From Halostreptopolyspora alba (GTDB lineage: Bacteria; Actinomycetota; Actinomycetes; Streptosporangiales; Streptosporangiaceae): 64,000 nucleotides of DNA. Position numbers and translations under genes: made by a program. Below the pieces are notes generated by a model. The model saw only the letters and a program-made list of their open reading frames with translations. It was not told where the DNA came from and searched no databases. The stretch is from the NCBI GenBank assembly GCA_003725585.1, contig RJMB01000024.1, positions 1-64,000 on the forward strand, read 5' to 3'. Position 1 is the first letter of the stretch. Every line of letters starts with the position of its first letter. Below are positions 18,683-26,428 of this stretch, piece after piece.

Positions 18683-19513
18683 TCAGGCGCGGAACAGGAT
18701 CCCGTGGAGCAGTGCCCCCAGGTGCCACGCGCGCTGCTGCACCACACTGAGCGCCCGGTCGTAGTTCGCGCTGCCGAAGATCCCGCTCATCGCGTCGTTG
18801 CTCACCATCGCGACCGCCAACACGTCGGCGCCCATCTCCTTGGCGGCGATGGTCTCCAACGCGATCGAGTGGCCCACCAGGTCAGCCCCGGCCATGCGCA
18901 GCATGGACAGCTCCGCGGGCGTTTGGAACTGCGGCCCCGGAAGCGCCGCGTAGACACCCTCGGTCAGTGACGGGTCCGTCTCGTGGGCGGTGTGCCGCAG
19001 CCACGGCGTGTAGGCGTTCGTGAGATCCACGAAATCCGGGCCCGCGAGCGGCGAGGTCCCCGTGAGGTTCATGTGGTCGCGTACGACAACGGGCTGCCCC
19101 ACCGCGAAATCGTTGCGCAGTGACCCCGCCGATCCGGTGAGGAGCGCGGTGTCGGCCCCCGCGGCGATCCCCGTCCGCACGGCATGGGCGACCTGCATGG
19201 CGCCGTAGCCCTCGTACAGGTGCGTGCGGCCCGTGAACACCGCCACCCGTTTCGCGCCGACCCACATGCTGCGCACGGTCGACGCGTGGCCCGTGGCCCC
19301 CGGCCGCACGAAACCCGGCAGATCCGCGATCTCGAGCTCGATGTCCTGCTGACCCAACGACTCGACGGCGCCGGTCCAGCCCGAACCGAGCACCACCACG
19401 GCGTCGTAGGAGTCGGCGCCGGTCCGGTACCTGAGGTCGTTCGCCGCCTCGGCGGCCACGTCCTTCGCGTCGGCCGTCCACATCGCGGGGTTGTCGTGGG
19501 TGGGTTCGCTCAC
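18683..19513 (-). CDS. Purine nucleoside phosphorylase
   Basis: Splits purine nucleosides with phosphate into base and (deoxy)ribose 1-phosphate. The 276-residue protein belongs to the trimeric PNP/MTAP family: 'VVLGSGWTGAVESLG' near 37, 'VFTGRTHLYEGY' with the phosphate-binding His, 'LTGSAGSLRNDF', 'GVYAALPGPQFQTPAE' and 'HSIALETIAAKEMGADV'. I place the start at GTG 19513 (MSEPTHDNP); the open frame continues upstream to 19738 but that stretch lacks family similarity. Ribosome site is weak. It is divergent from lpdA and complements adenosine deaminase in salvage. Confidence 0.9.
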   Translation of the reverse strand: MSEPTHDNPAMWTADAKDVAAEAANDLRYRTGADSYDAVVVLGSGWTGAVESLGQQDIELEIADLPGFVRPGATGHASTVRSMWVGAKRVAVFTGRTHLYEGYGAMQVAHAVRTGIAAGADTALLTGSAGSLRNDFAVGQPVVVRDHMNLTGTSPLAGPDFVDLTNAYTPWLRHTAHETDPSLTEGVYAALPGPQFQTPAELSMLRMAGADLVGHSIALETIAAKEMGADVLAVAMVSNDAMSGIFGSANYDRALSVVQQRAWHLGALLHGILFRA

Positions 19514-19821
19514 ATTCCGGAGCGTACTGCCAGCTCGGTGATTCGTTACCCAGCGCAACGCGCGTGTCCGAATCGCGTGGACGGGCTCGGTGAACCGGAG
19601 GGCGGGGATCACCGGGTTCGCGGGCCGGTACGGCACCGCGTCGCCGTGGGGCGGGCGACGAGCGCGACCGGTCGTGTTGAACAGGCCCGGTGCTGCGACT
19701 TCCGCCGCCGGTGATGACCGACAATGGGGGTGCGACATGCGAGCAGCACAGAACCCGGGCGGCAGAACCGCCGGCGATCCCGGCGCGTGTGACCGGGCCG
19801 CCCCAAAGGAGTGAGGCAGAC

Positions 19822-21198
19822 GTGACGAAAGTCGTGATCATCGGTGGCGGACCCGGAGGCTACGAGGCGGCCCTGGTCGCAGCGCAGCTCGGTGCGGACG
19901 TGACGGTGGTGGATCGCGACGGGATCGGGGGCGCCTGCGTTCTGACCGACTGCATGCCCTCCAAGACCCTCATCGCCACGTCGGTCCGTAACACCTATGT
20001 CAGGGAGGCGCACGAGCTCGGCATCCACGGATCCGAAACCGGGCTGAACGAGACCGACGTCGACATGGCGACCGTCAACCCCCGCGTGAAGCGCCTCGCG
20101 AAAGCGCAGTCCGAGGACACCTCCGCGCGGCTCGTCAAGGAGGGGATCGAGATCATCCCGGGTGAGGGCCGGATGGTCGACCCCCGGATCGTCGCTGTCG
20201 GCGACCGGCGCATCCACGCCGACGTCGTGCTGCTCGCCACCGGTGCCCATCCCCGGGAACTGCCCACCGCGCAGCCCGACGGCGAGCGGATCCTCACCTG
20301 GCGCCACCTCTACGACCTCGAGGAGCTACCGGAGCGACTCATCGTGGTCGGCTCCGGTGTCACCGGCGCCGAGTTCGCCAACGCCTACCAGGCCCTGGGC
20401 TCGGACGTGAGCCTCGTCTCCTCGCGCGACCGGGTCATGCCGACCCAGGACGCCGACGCGGCCGAGGTCCTCGAGGGCGTGTTCCGGCGCCAGGGAATGC
20501 GGGTGCTGAGCAACACCCGCGCCGAGTCGGTCACCAACACCGGCGACGGTGTCGAGGTGACGCTCACCGACGGGCGAACGGTCGAGGGCAGTCACTGTCT
20601 GATGACCGTGGGGATGATCCCCAACACGGTGAACCTCGGCCTGACGGAGATCGGTGTCCATCTCGACAACGGCGGGTTCATCCAGGTGGACCGGGTGTCG
20701 CGGACCTCGACTCCCGGGGTGTACGCCGCGGGCGACTGCACCGGGGTGAACATGCTCGCCTCCGTCGCGGCGATGCAGGGTCGGATCGCCATGTGGCACG
20801 CTCTCGGCGAGGCGGTGTCGCCGCTGAAGATGTCCACCGTGGCCGCCACCGTGTTCACACACCCGGAGCTGGCCTCCGTGGGGACCACCGAGGAGGACGT
20901 CCGCAGCGGCAGGGTCGACGCGCGGGTCGTCAATCTGCCCCTCGACACCAACCCGCGCGCCAAGATGCACAACACCAGGGACGGTTTCGTCAAGCTGATC
21001 TGCCGTCAGCACACCGGAATCGTGCTCGGGGGGGTGATCGTCGGTCCGCGCGCGAGCGAGCTGATCCTCGGGGTTTCGGTGGCGGTGCAGCAGCGCCTCA
21101 CGGTCGACGAGATCGCCCACACCTTCGCCGTGTACCCGTCGCTGTCCGGCAGTGTCACCGAGGCGGCGCGTTCCCTCATGCAGGCGTCTCCCGAGTAG
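19822..21198 (+). CDS. lpdA: NAD(P)H-quinone dehydrogenase (LpdA-type flavoprotein disulfide reductase)
   Basis: A 458-residue class I flavoprotein disulfide reductase. FAD loop 'IIGGGPGGYEAAL' at 6-18; redox pair Cys39 and Cys44 in 'GGACVLTDCMPSK'; NAD(P) loop 'VVGSGVTGAEFA'; second FAD motif 'GVYAAGDCTG'. The C-terminal dimerisation domain lacks the HPT(L)SE-type His-Glu pair of true lipoamide dehydrogenases, showing 'AVYPSLSGSVTEAAR' instead. This is the pattern of actinobacterial LpdA (Rv3303c-like) enzymes that reduce quinones with NAD(P)H. GTG 19822 is preceded by AAAGGAG ~13 bases and a purine-rich GAGGCAGA. It diverges from the phosphorylase gene. Confidence 0.92.
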   Translation: MTKVVIIGGGPGGYEAALVAAQLGADVTVVDRDGIGGACVLTDCMPSKTLIATSVRNTYVREAHELGIHGSETGLNETDVDMATVNPRVKRLAKAQSEDTSARLVKEGIEIIPGEGRMVDPRIVAVGDRRIHADVVLLATGAHPRELPTAQPDGERILTWRHLYDLEELPERLIVVGSGVTGAEFANAYQALGSDVSLVSSRDRVMPTQDADAAEVLEGVFRRQGMRVLSNTRAESVTNTGDGVEVTLTDGRTVEGSHCLMTVGMIPNTVNLGLTEIGVHLDNGGFIQVDRVSRTSTPGVYAAGDCTGVNMLASVAAMQGRIAMWHALGEAVSPLKMSTVAATVFTHPELASVGTTEEDVRSGRVDARVVNLPLDTNPRAKMHNTRDGFVKLICRQHTGIVLGGVIVGPRASELILGVSVAVQQRLTVDEIAHTFAVYPSLSGSVTEAARSLMQASPE

Positions 21199-21242
21199 GC
21201 CGCGCGCGGCGCGCCCGGCCGCGTTCCCGACGGACACAGCAG

Positions 21243-21267
21243 GGGCCCCGGCCATCGGCCGGGGCCC
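21243..21267. terminator. Bidirectional terminator between lpdA and gene A
   Basis: A perfect 11-bp GC stem (21243-21253 with 21257-21267) and a 3-base loop lie between the convergent lpdA and gene A, 45 bases after lpdA and 27 after gene A. Confidence 0.85.
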
Positions 21268-21293
21268 GGGTGCCGCATGGTGGACACGGCGTC

Positions 21294-22547
21294 CTAGAAG
21301 TCGAACCCTCCGAAGTCGCCGCCTCCGAAGTCACCTCCGCCGAAGTCGCCGAAGTCACCTCCGCCCATGTCACCGCCCATGTCGCCACCCATCATGCCGC
21401 CGCCCATCATGGCGCCCATCATCGAGCCCATCATCATCCCGCTGAACATCCCCATCATCATGTCCATGCCGAAGTAGCCACCGGCGTAGGGGGCGTAGGC
21501 GGGGCCGGCGTCGTAGTAGGGACGGCGCTCGCCGTCGACCTCGACCATACGGACGTCGGGATCGTGGCCCGACAGTACCGCCCGCGCGCAGTTGGAGCAG
21601 GCCGGCACCGAACGGGACGTGCCACCGGGCGGCGCCCACATGACGTCCTGCTCGGAGGGGCCGTGCTGCGGGTTGAAGAAGCAGGGTTGGCGCCGCTCGG
21701 GGACCGGTTCACCGTTCAGCCGCGCACGGGTGGCCACCATGGAGTAGCGCCCGTCCTCCAGGGCGTTGGTGACCTCCTGGATCTGCTCGGGTTCGGTGAT
21801 GGTGTCGAGCGAGCGCTTGGCCCGGTCGTAGGAGTCCATGGCGTTGGAGTAGTCGGTGCGCGTGGCCTCGTCCACCGCGCTGAGGTCGACGTCCAGCTGC
21901 GCGATGTCCTCGCCGAGGCGGACGACGTCCTCGTTGGCCATCTGCTTGATCTCGGCGAGTTCCTTGGCCTTCTGCGCCTCGCGCTTCTTCTTGGACTGGT
22001 ACAGGAAGAACCCGCCGCCCACGACGCCCACGGCGAGTAGCCCGAGCAGCAGCACGCCGAAGGTCGCGGACGCGGCCTCCCCGGCCTCCTGCGACTCGAC
22101 CGCCTCGGGGACGGCCGCGAGCGTGTCGACCTGGTTGCCGCCACCGGACGACTTGGCGTCGGTTCCGATCTGCTGTACCGCGGAGTCGTCGAGGTTGGGA
22201 GACTCCACGAAATAGCCCTGGCTGCCGACGAAGCCGGCGTACACGCCGTCGCCCACGTCGTCCATGACGCCCTCCAGGAAGGCGTTCAGGCTGGATTGGG
22301 ACGCGAACGTGCCGTCGGGCAGGATCACGTAGTAGACGGGGGTCTCCGCGCCTTCGGCGGCCTCGACGAGGACCTCCTGGTCGGCCTCGGGGAACTCGTC
22401 GGTGATGCTCTCCTCGATATAGAGGTGGTCGCTCTGTAGCTCGTTGGCGACCTCGTTCTCACTGGGAGTGTCGGCGGCCGCGGGGGCCGCCATGACGGCG
22501 GTGAGCCCCGCGCTCAGCAGGGCGGGTATTACCAAGCGACGCAACAT
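21294..22547 (-). CDS. Paralog A: exported ectodomain, one TM helix, Cys/His motif, Met/Gly-rich tail
   Basis: 417 residues: signal peptide 1-25, extracellular domain ~27-155 containing 'PVYYVILPDG', transmembrane helix ~161-183, a charged cytoplasmic helical region ~184-265, a Cys/His cluster (Cys289, His295, Cys317, Cys320 in a C-F-F-N-P-x-H ... C-x2-C arrangement), and a tail (359-417) of Met, Gly, Asp and Phe with about 16 methionines. The ectodomain pattern is distantly reminiscent of TPM-fold domains, but I would not assign one. Similar proteins with a GGGDF-type tail occur in other actinomycetes as hypothetical proteins. ATG 22547 has GAGAGGA ~8 bases upstream. It is the last of four related minus-strand genes. 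Confidence 0.75.
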   Translation of the reverse strand: MLRRLVIPALLSAGLTAVMAAPAAADTPSENEVANELQSDHLYIEESITDEFPEADQEVLVEAAEGAETPVYYVILPDGTFASQSSLNAFLEGVMDDVGDGVYAGFVGSQGYFVESPNLDDSAVQQIGTDAKSSGGGNQVDTLAAVPEAVESQEAGEAASATFGVLLLGLLAVGVVGGGFFLYQSKKKREAQKAKELAEIKQMANEDVVRLGEDIAQLDVDLSAVDEATRTDYSNAMDSYDRAKRSLDTITEPEQIQEVTNALEDGRYSMVATRARLNGEPVPERRQPCFFNPQHGPSEQDVMWAPPGGTSRSVPACSNCARAVLSGHDPDVRMVEVDGERRPYYDAGPAYAPYAGGYFGMDMMMGMFSGMMMGSMMGAMMGGGMMGGDMGGDMGGGDFGDFGGGDFGGGDFGGFDF

Positions 22548-22746
22548 GATCGTTTCCTCTCGCCTCCCTCACCTCGTAGAGACGAACGAGGGGATCTCGC
22601 AGTTCCCACGATGGTGGCTGACTGGTCCCAGCTTAGACGCGGCGGGCGGCTCTCAGCAGGGGACGTGCCGTCGAACATGTCGGGTGGGGCCGCGCCGGCG
22701 TGGTGTGACGGTGTACCTCCGGGTGGCACGCCGCCCGCCGCGAGAC

Positions 22747-23967
22747 TCAGCCTTCGCGGGCTCGTCCGCGTAGTACACGTTGCACCATGTCGTCGCTGAG
22801 GTTGCCGTAGCCGGTGGCCGACCACACACTCTCGTCGGCGGGGACCTCGTAGTAGGGAACCTGGCGCCCCTCGTGCCGTACGGGCAGGGAGACGGGAGCG
22901 TGGTAGTCACGCACCGCCTTCGCGCACTCCACGCAGGCGTGCACCCGCATCGTCCGGGAGGACCCCAGCTCGCGCCACACGATCCGCTTGGTCTCGGTGG
23001 GATGCAGCGGGTTGAAATAGCAGTGCCGCCGCGGGGCGGGTGGTTTCCGTCCCTCCCGCCGGTACTGGGACGCACGCAGCTCGTCCTCTGCCGTGTGCAC
23101 CAGCACCCGAACCCCCGCCAGGTCGGCCAGGGTCGTGGCGCCGTCCAGCACCCGCCCCGCGGCGTGGTGGGCGTCCAGGGCGCGCTGATAGTGGGCGAGG
23201 GTCTGCGTGTCCTGGTCGGAGGAGGGCGGCTCGCCGAGGCGTTCCCCCACCCGCACCAGTTCCCGCTCCACCTCCGAACGCAGCGCGTCGTACCGCGCCT
23301 CGTCGGCGTTGGTGAAGGACACCGCCGGCGCGAGTGTGGGAGGACGGCGCCGGTAGAACAGGTAACCACCGCCCAGCAGGACGAGAAGCACCACCCCGGC
23401 GGCGACCACCACAACGGACAGTGGGGGAAGCGCGGAACCGTTGTTCCACCACCACGAGTCCTCGCGTTCGGCGAGGGTGCGTTCGTAGGCGTCCACGGCC
23501 TCACCGTTGTCGACCAGCGCCACGGCGCGGTCGAAACGGGTGGCGAGGGGAGCGGAGTCGTGCTCCTCCTCCACGGCGAACGCCGCCTCGCGTGCGGGGG
23601 CGCCCTGTGCGCCGGGGGTCACGCCGACCACCGAGTCGTAGCTGCTCACCGCGAGGTAGCCGCGATCCGTGCCGAGGTGCTCGTGCACCGCGCCGATGAG
23701 CTGTTCGGGATCGCCGTTCCAGGTGCCTCCCTCGACCATCGGGACCGCGAGCACGTAGAGCGCCAACCCGTTGTCCTCGATGCGTCGGGCCAACTCACGT
23801 TGCTTCTCCGCGGGCAGGGCCGACTCGTAGGTCGGGTCCACATACACCGGGGACTGTTGGAGCTGGGTGGCGATCTCTTCCGCGGGGCTGGGGTCGGTGG
23901 CGCTTCCGGGGGCCGCCCCCACGGTCATGGCGGCGAGCGCGGCGACCACCACACCCGCGCGCGGCAC
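22747..23967 (-). CDS. Paralog B: exported ectodomain, one TM helix, Cys/His cytoplasmic domain
   Basis: About 406 residues from GTG 23967: signal peptide ~1-25 ('VVVAALAAMTVGAAPGSA'), ectodomain with 'QLQQSPVYVDPTYES' and 'ALYVLAVPMVEGG', a transmembrane helix near residue 175-195, a cytoplasmic helical domain, then 'HCYFNPLHPTETKRI' and 'HACVECAKAV' carrying the same C...H...C-x2-C cluster as gene A, ending 'GRQVPYYEVP'. The start is uncertain. ATG 24156, inside the end of gene C, has GAGGAG 4 bases upstream, and from it the frame stays open through a dispersed repeat, giving a 63-residue basic extension (469 residues in all). The GTG gives a normal signal peptide but has no ribosome site. 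Confidence 0.7.
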   Translation of the reverse strand: MPRAGVVVAALAAMTVGAAPGSATDPSPAEEIATQLQQSPVYVDPTYESALPAEKQRELARRIEDNGLALYVLAVPMVEGGTWNGDPEQLIGAVHEHLGTDRGYLAVSSYDSVVGVTPGAQGAPAREAAFAVEEEHDSAPLATRFDRAVALVDNGEAVDAYERTLAEREDSWWWNNGSALPPLSVVVVAAGVVLLVLLGGGYLFYRRRPPTLAPAVSFTNADEARYDALRSEVERELVRVGERLGEPPSSDQDTQTLAHYQRALDAHHAAGRVLDGATTLADLAGVRVLVHTAEDELRASQYRREGRKPPAPRRHCYFNPLHPTETKRIVWRELGSSRTMRVHACVECAKAVRDYHAPVSLPVRHEGRQVPYYEVPADESVWSATGYGNLSDDMVQRVLRGRAREG

Positions 23968-24046
23968 TCGGCGCGCGCGGGCACGCCGGGGTGGTACGGA
24001 GGTAGGAGCTGCTTCCCGGGTTGACCGGCCGCCACGCGCGGGGCCG

Positions 24047-24152
24047 GTTCGGGTGGCCCGCCGGAGGTGCCCGAAGGTTCCCGGCTTTCCGGGCACCCGA
24101 GCCGGGGCGAGCGACAGCGAGCCCAGGAAACCCAGAATACTCTGCCTAGCCG
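24047..24152 (-). repeat. Dispersed intergenic repeat, copy 1
   Basis: Shares long blocks with sequences at 42184-42519 and 56809-56901: GGTGCCCGAAGGTTCCCGGC (24066-24085), the CACCCGAGCCG block, the GCGAGC...GCCCAGGAAA block, and a terminal CCTAG that contains the TAG stop of gene C. GGTGCCCG and CGGGCACC can form a hairpin of about 8 bp. It sits between genes C and B and may have been inserted there. Confidence 0.8.
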
Positions 24153-25516
24153 GCATGGGACTCCTCAGTGTCGACGTTGAGTTCCGCGTGGATTCGCCGG
24201 CCCAGGTCAGCGGAGTCGTGGCCACCGTACTGGGTTTCGGTCCACACGCCGGACCGTTGGTAGTGGACGGTGGTCGTGCCCTCCCCCCGCAGGCACAGCA
24301 CCCGGCGCGACATCCGTTTGGTACCGGACACCGCGCAGGAGGCGCAGAGTGGTCCTTCGGGGCCGTCGAACGGGAGCGGGTAACGCGGTGGTGTCTGCGG
24401 GCCATGTGCGGCGCCGTGCAGCGGATTGACCATGCAGCAGGCGGTGATCTCCTCCCTGGTGGTGCGGCGGGTCGCGGGAAGTCCCCGGAGGGTGCCGCGG
24501 GCGCCGCGCGCCAATACGATCGCGCCGACCAGCCACTGGTCGTCGCGCACCTCGCGGCTGATCAGGGTGGCCGTGTCGAGAGCGGCGGCCGCCGCCGGAT
24601 AGTGTTCGGACTTTTGGTGTCGCCGCAGCTCGCGGGTCAGTCGGCGCAACTCGGTGTTTAGGGCACGTGCCAGCCATCGGGGGGAGGGGCGGGCCGGGGC
24701 GGGCCGGGCCCGCAACAGGCGGGGGAGGTGGCGCTGCGACGGGACGGGGGGCAGGCCGCGCGCCTCCCGGTAGCGGTCCCGGAGCCAGCGTGCCAGCCCG
24801 ATCGCCGACGCCACGATGACGTAGAGCGCTCCGACGCTGGCCGCGCCGGCGAGTAGGCCGGTGATGGCGGACTGGGCGTACTCGCCAACCTCGCTCGCGA
24901 CGGTGTCCGTTTCCTCCTCGTCGCCGGGGTATCTCACCGCGAGGGGGGTGGGGCTTTGCGGTGATGCCGACGGGGCGGCCGCGATCTCGTCGAGCACGCC
25001 CGTGACCTGCTGGGTGAGCATCCGTGCCGCGGCCGGGTCCTCGGCGGGGGAGGGCGAGGTGGTGTACGGGTCCACCTCGTAGGAGGGAATCGGAACGCCG
25101 ATGACGGAATCCCGCATGTGGAATCCTCGCTGGGACACTTCGGTGGCCGGTTCGGCGTGCAGGTAGACCCCGTCCTCGCCGAGCTCGTGGTGCAGCGCGT
25201 GCAGGAACACCTCGGGGTCTCCGGTGGACTCGTCGTAGCGGTTCATCGGCAGCACGACGAGATACACCGGGTGCTCGGCCTCGTTGAGGAGGTCGGCGAG
25301 CTCCTCCTGCTCCTCCTCGCTGACCACGGGGGAAATCTCCGGGTCGACGAAGACCGGCTCCTCGCGGAGCTGGTCGGCCACGCGCTCCACACGGTGGGTC
25401 TCGCGCACGTAGGGTGGCTCCGATGGCGGGGTGCGCTGCTCCCCGGCCCACGCGGGGGCGGCGGGTACGAGAGCGGTCACGCAGAGAGCCAGAGTCAGGG
25501 GGGTGGGGACTCGCAC
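24146..25516 (-). CDS. Paralog C: exported ectodomain, one TM helix, Cys/His cytoplasmic domain
   Basis: 456 residues from GTG 25516: signal peptide ~1-25 ('LTLALCVTALVPAAPAWA'), ectodomain ~35-215 with 'QLREEPVFVDPEISP', 'HPVYLVVLPMNRYD' and 'LGEDGVYLHAEP', a transmembrane segment near 217-245 ('GLLAGAASVGALYVIVASA'), a basic cytoplasmic linker, and a helical domain ending in a diverged Cys/His motif ('CCMVNPLHGAAHG' and 'LCASC'). This repeats the layout of A and B. GTG 25516 has AAAAGG eight bases upstream; GTG 25525 would add three residues. The TAG stop lies within the terminal CCTAG of the dispersed repeat. Function unknown. Confidence 0.75.
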   Translation of the reverse strand: MRVPTPLTLALCVTALVPAAPAWAGEQRTPPSEPPYVRETHRVERVADQLREEPVFVDPEISPVVSEEEQEELADLLNEAEHPVYLVVLPMNRYDESTGDPEVFLHALHHELGEDGVYLHAEPATEVSQRGFHMRDSVIGVPIPSYEVDPYTTSPSPAEDPAAARMLTQQVTGVLDEIAAAPSASPQSPTPLAVRYPGDEEETDTVASEVGEYAQSAITGLLAGAASVGALYVIVASAIGLARWLRDRYREARGLPPVPSQRHLPRLLRARPAPARPSPRWLARALNTELRRLTRELRRHQKSEHYPAAAAALDTATLISREVRDDQWLVGAIVLARGARGTLRGLPATRRTTREEITACCMVNPLHGAAHGPQTPPRYPLPFDGPEGPLCASCAVSGTKRMSRRVLCLRGEGTTTVHYQRSGVWTETQYGGHDSADLGRRIHAELNVDTEESHAG

Positions 25517-25543
25517 GGTCGGCACCTTTTCGCGTTGTCGCGG

Positions 25544-26263
25544 TCAGCCAGGAAACCGCCGGTTGTCACGTCGAATGAGTACGCCCCCCAGGCACCCCGC
25601 GCCGAGCAGGAACGCCACCGCGAACACGAAGTTCGGCCGGGTCGTCGGCCGGGTCGGGTCGAAGTAGATGGCCATGCCCGTGAAAGGGCCCCAGGACCCG
25701 TGGCCCCAGAACATCTCTCGCACCTTCCAGACGAGCTGGTGGCCCCCGTAGCGCTCCTCGTAGCGTTCGCTCGCCTCGCCGGAGGCGATGTTGTCGGCGA
25801 CCCGTGCCACGCTCCCGGCGGGGGAGAGGTCCTCGGAGAGTGAGTGGCCGGATGCCTCCTCCACGGCTTCGTAGAGTTCGGGTACCTGAACCCCGTAGGT
25901 CTCTCCCGCCACCGAGGTCTCATTGGCCGCGAGGTAGAGGCCGTCCTCACCCAACCGTTCTCGCACGGCGGCGATCAGGGCTGTTTGGTCCGGTACCGCG
26001 TCGGAGGCGTGACTCGTGGGCACGACCAGTACGTAGACCGGGACCTCCAGGGCCGACACCGCGTCGGTGATCTCCTGGTGTACGGCGTCCAGGTCGTCCT
26101 CGGCGTAGTGGTCGCTGACATAGACCGGGTCCTCGGCCAGCTGCCGCGCGTAGCGTTCGGCCCGGGTGCCCGTGTCGGCGTCGGCCGCGGCCTCCGGTGC
26201 CGTCGTCGTGCCGCCGGCCAGCACGATCAGCACCAGGCCGAGGAGGGGTGGGAAGAAACGCAC
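25544..26263 (-). CDS. Paralog D: exported ectodomain with C-terminal TM anchor only
   Basis: 239 residues from GTG 26263: signal peptide ~1-25 ('LLGLVLIVLAGGTT'), ectodomain with the family pattern 'QLAEDPVYVSDHYAED', 'VPVYVLVVPTSHA' and 'LGEDGLYLAANETSV', then a hydrophobic anchor near the C-terminus ('FVFAVAFLLGAGCLGGVLI') and a short basic end. It lacks the cytoplasmic helical and Cys/His region of A-C, so it is the minimal form. It is the first gene of the D-C-B-A run, with 27 bases to C. The ORF extends upstream to 26401, but that extra part is intergenic-like; no ribosome site is seen, so translation may be leaderless. Confidence 0.7.
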   Translation of the reverse strand: MRFFPPLLGLVLIVLAGGTTTAPEAAADADTGTRAERYARQLAEDPVYVSDHYAEDDLDAVHQEITDAVSALEVPVYVLVVPTSHASDAVPDQTALIAAVRERLGEDGLYLAANETSVAGETYGVQVPELYEAVEEASGHSLSEDLSPAGSVARVADNIASGEASERYEERYGGHQLVWKVREMFWGHGSWGPFTGMAIYFDPTRPTTRPNFVFAVAFLLGAGCLGGVLIRRDNRRFPG

Positions 26264-26352
26264 GACAAGAAGACTAGCGCGGCCGGGTAGCCCGCTCAAT
26301 TCTCCCCAGAAGGGACACGGCGGGCTGGGGGGCGTCCTGGCCGAATCGTGGT

Positions 26353-26407
26353 GATCTTGTAGCTGTCGGCACGGAAATCGATTTCCCGTCTCGATAGCCA
26401 CAAGATC
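26353..26407. promoter_or_regulatory. Nested inverted repeat between gene D and accA
   Basis: GATCTTGTAGCT (26353-26364) is matched at 11 of 12 positions by the complement of 26396-26407, and the loop contains a perfect 14-base palindrome GGAAATCGATTTCC (26373-26386). It lies 22 bases past the stop of the carboxylase alpha gene and upstream of gene D. It could end the carboxylase transcript or be an operator for the D-C-B-A run. Confidence 0.45.
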
Positions 26408-26428
26408 GACGAGTGGGAGTGGAGACGG

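Noticed and set aside
18363-18764. 133-codon frame after the iron box
   Set aside because: It crosses the 17-bp terminator hairpin and overlaps the phosphorylase gene in antisense; composition is Pro/Arg/Gly junk.
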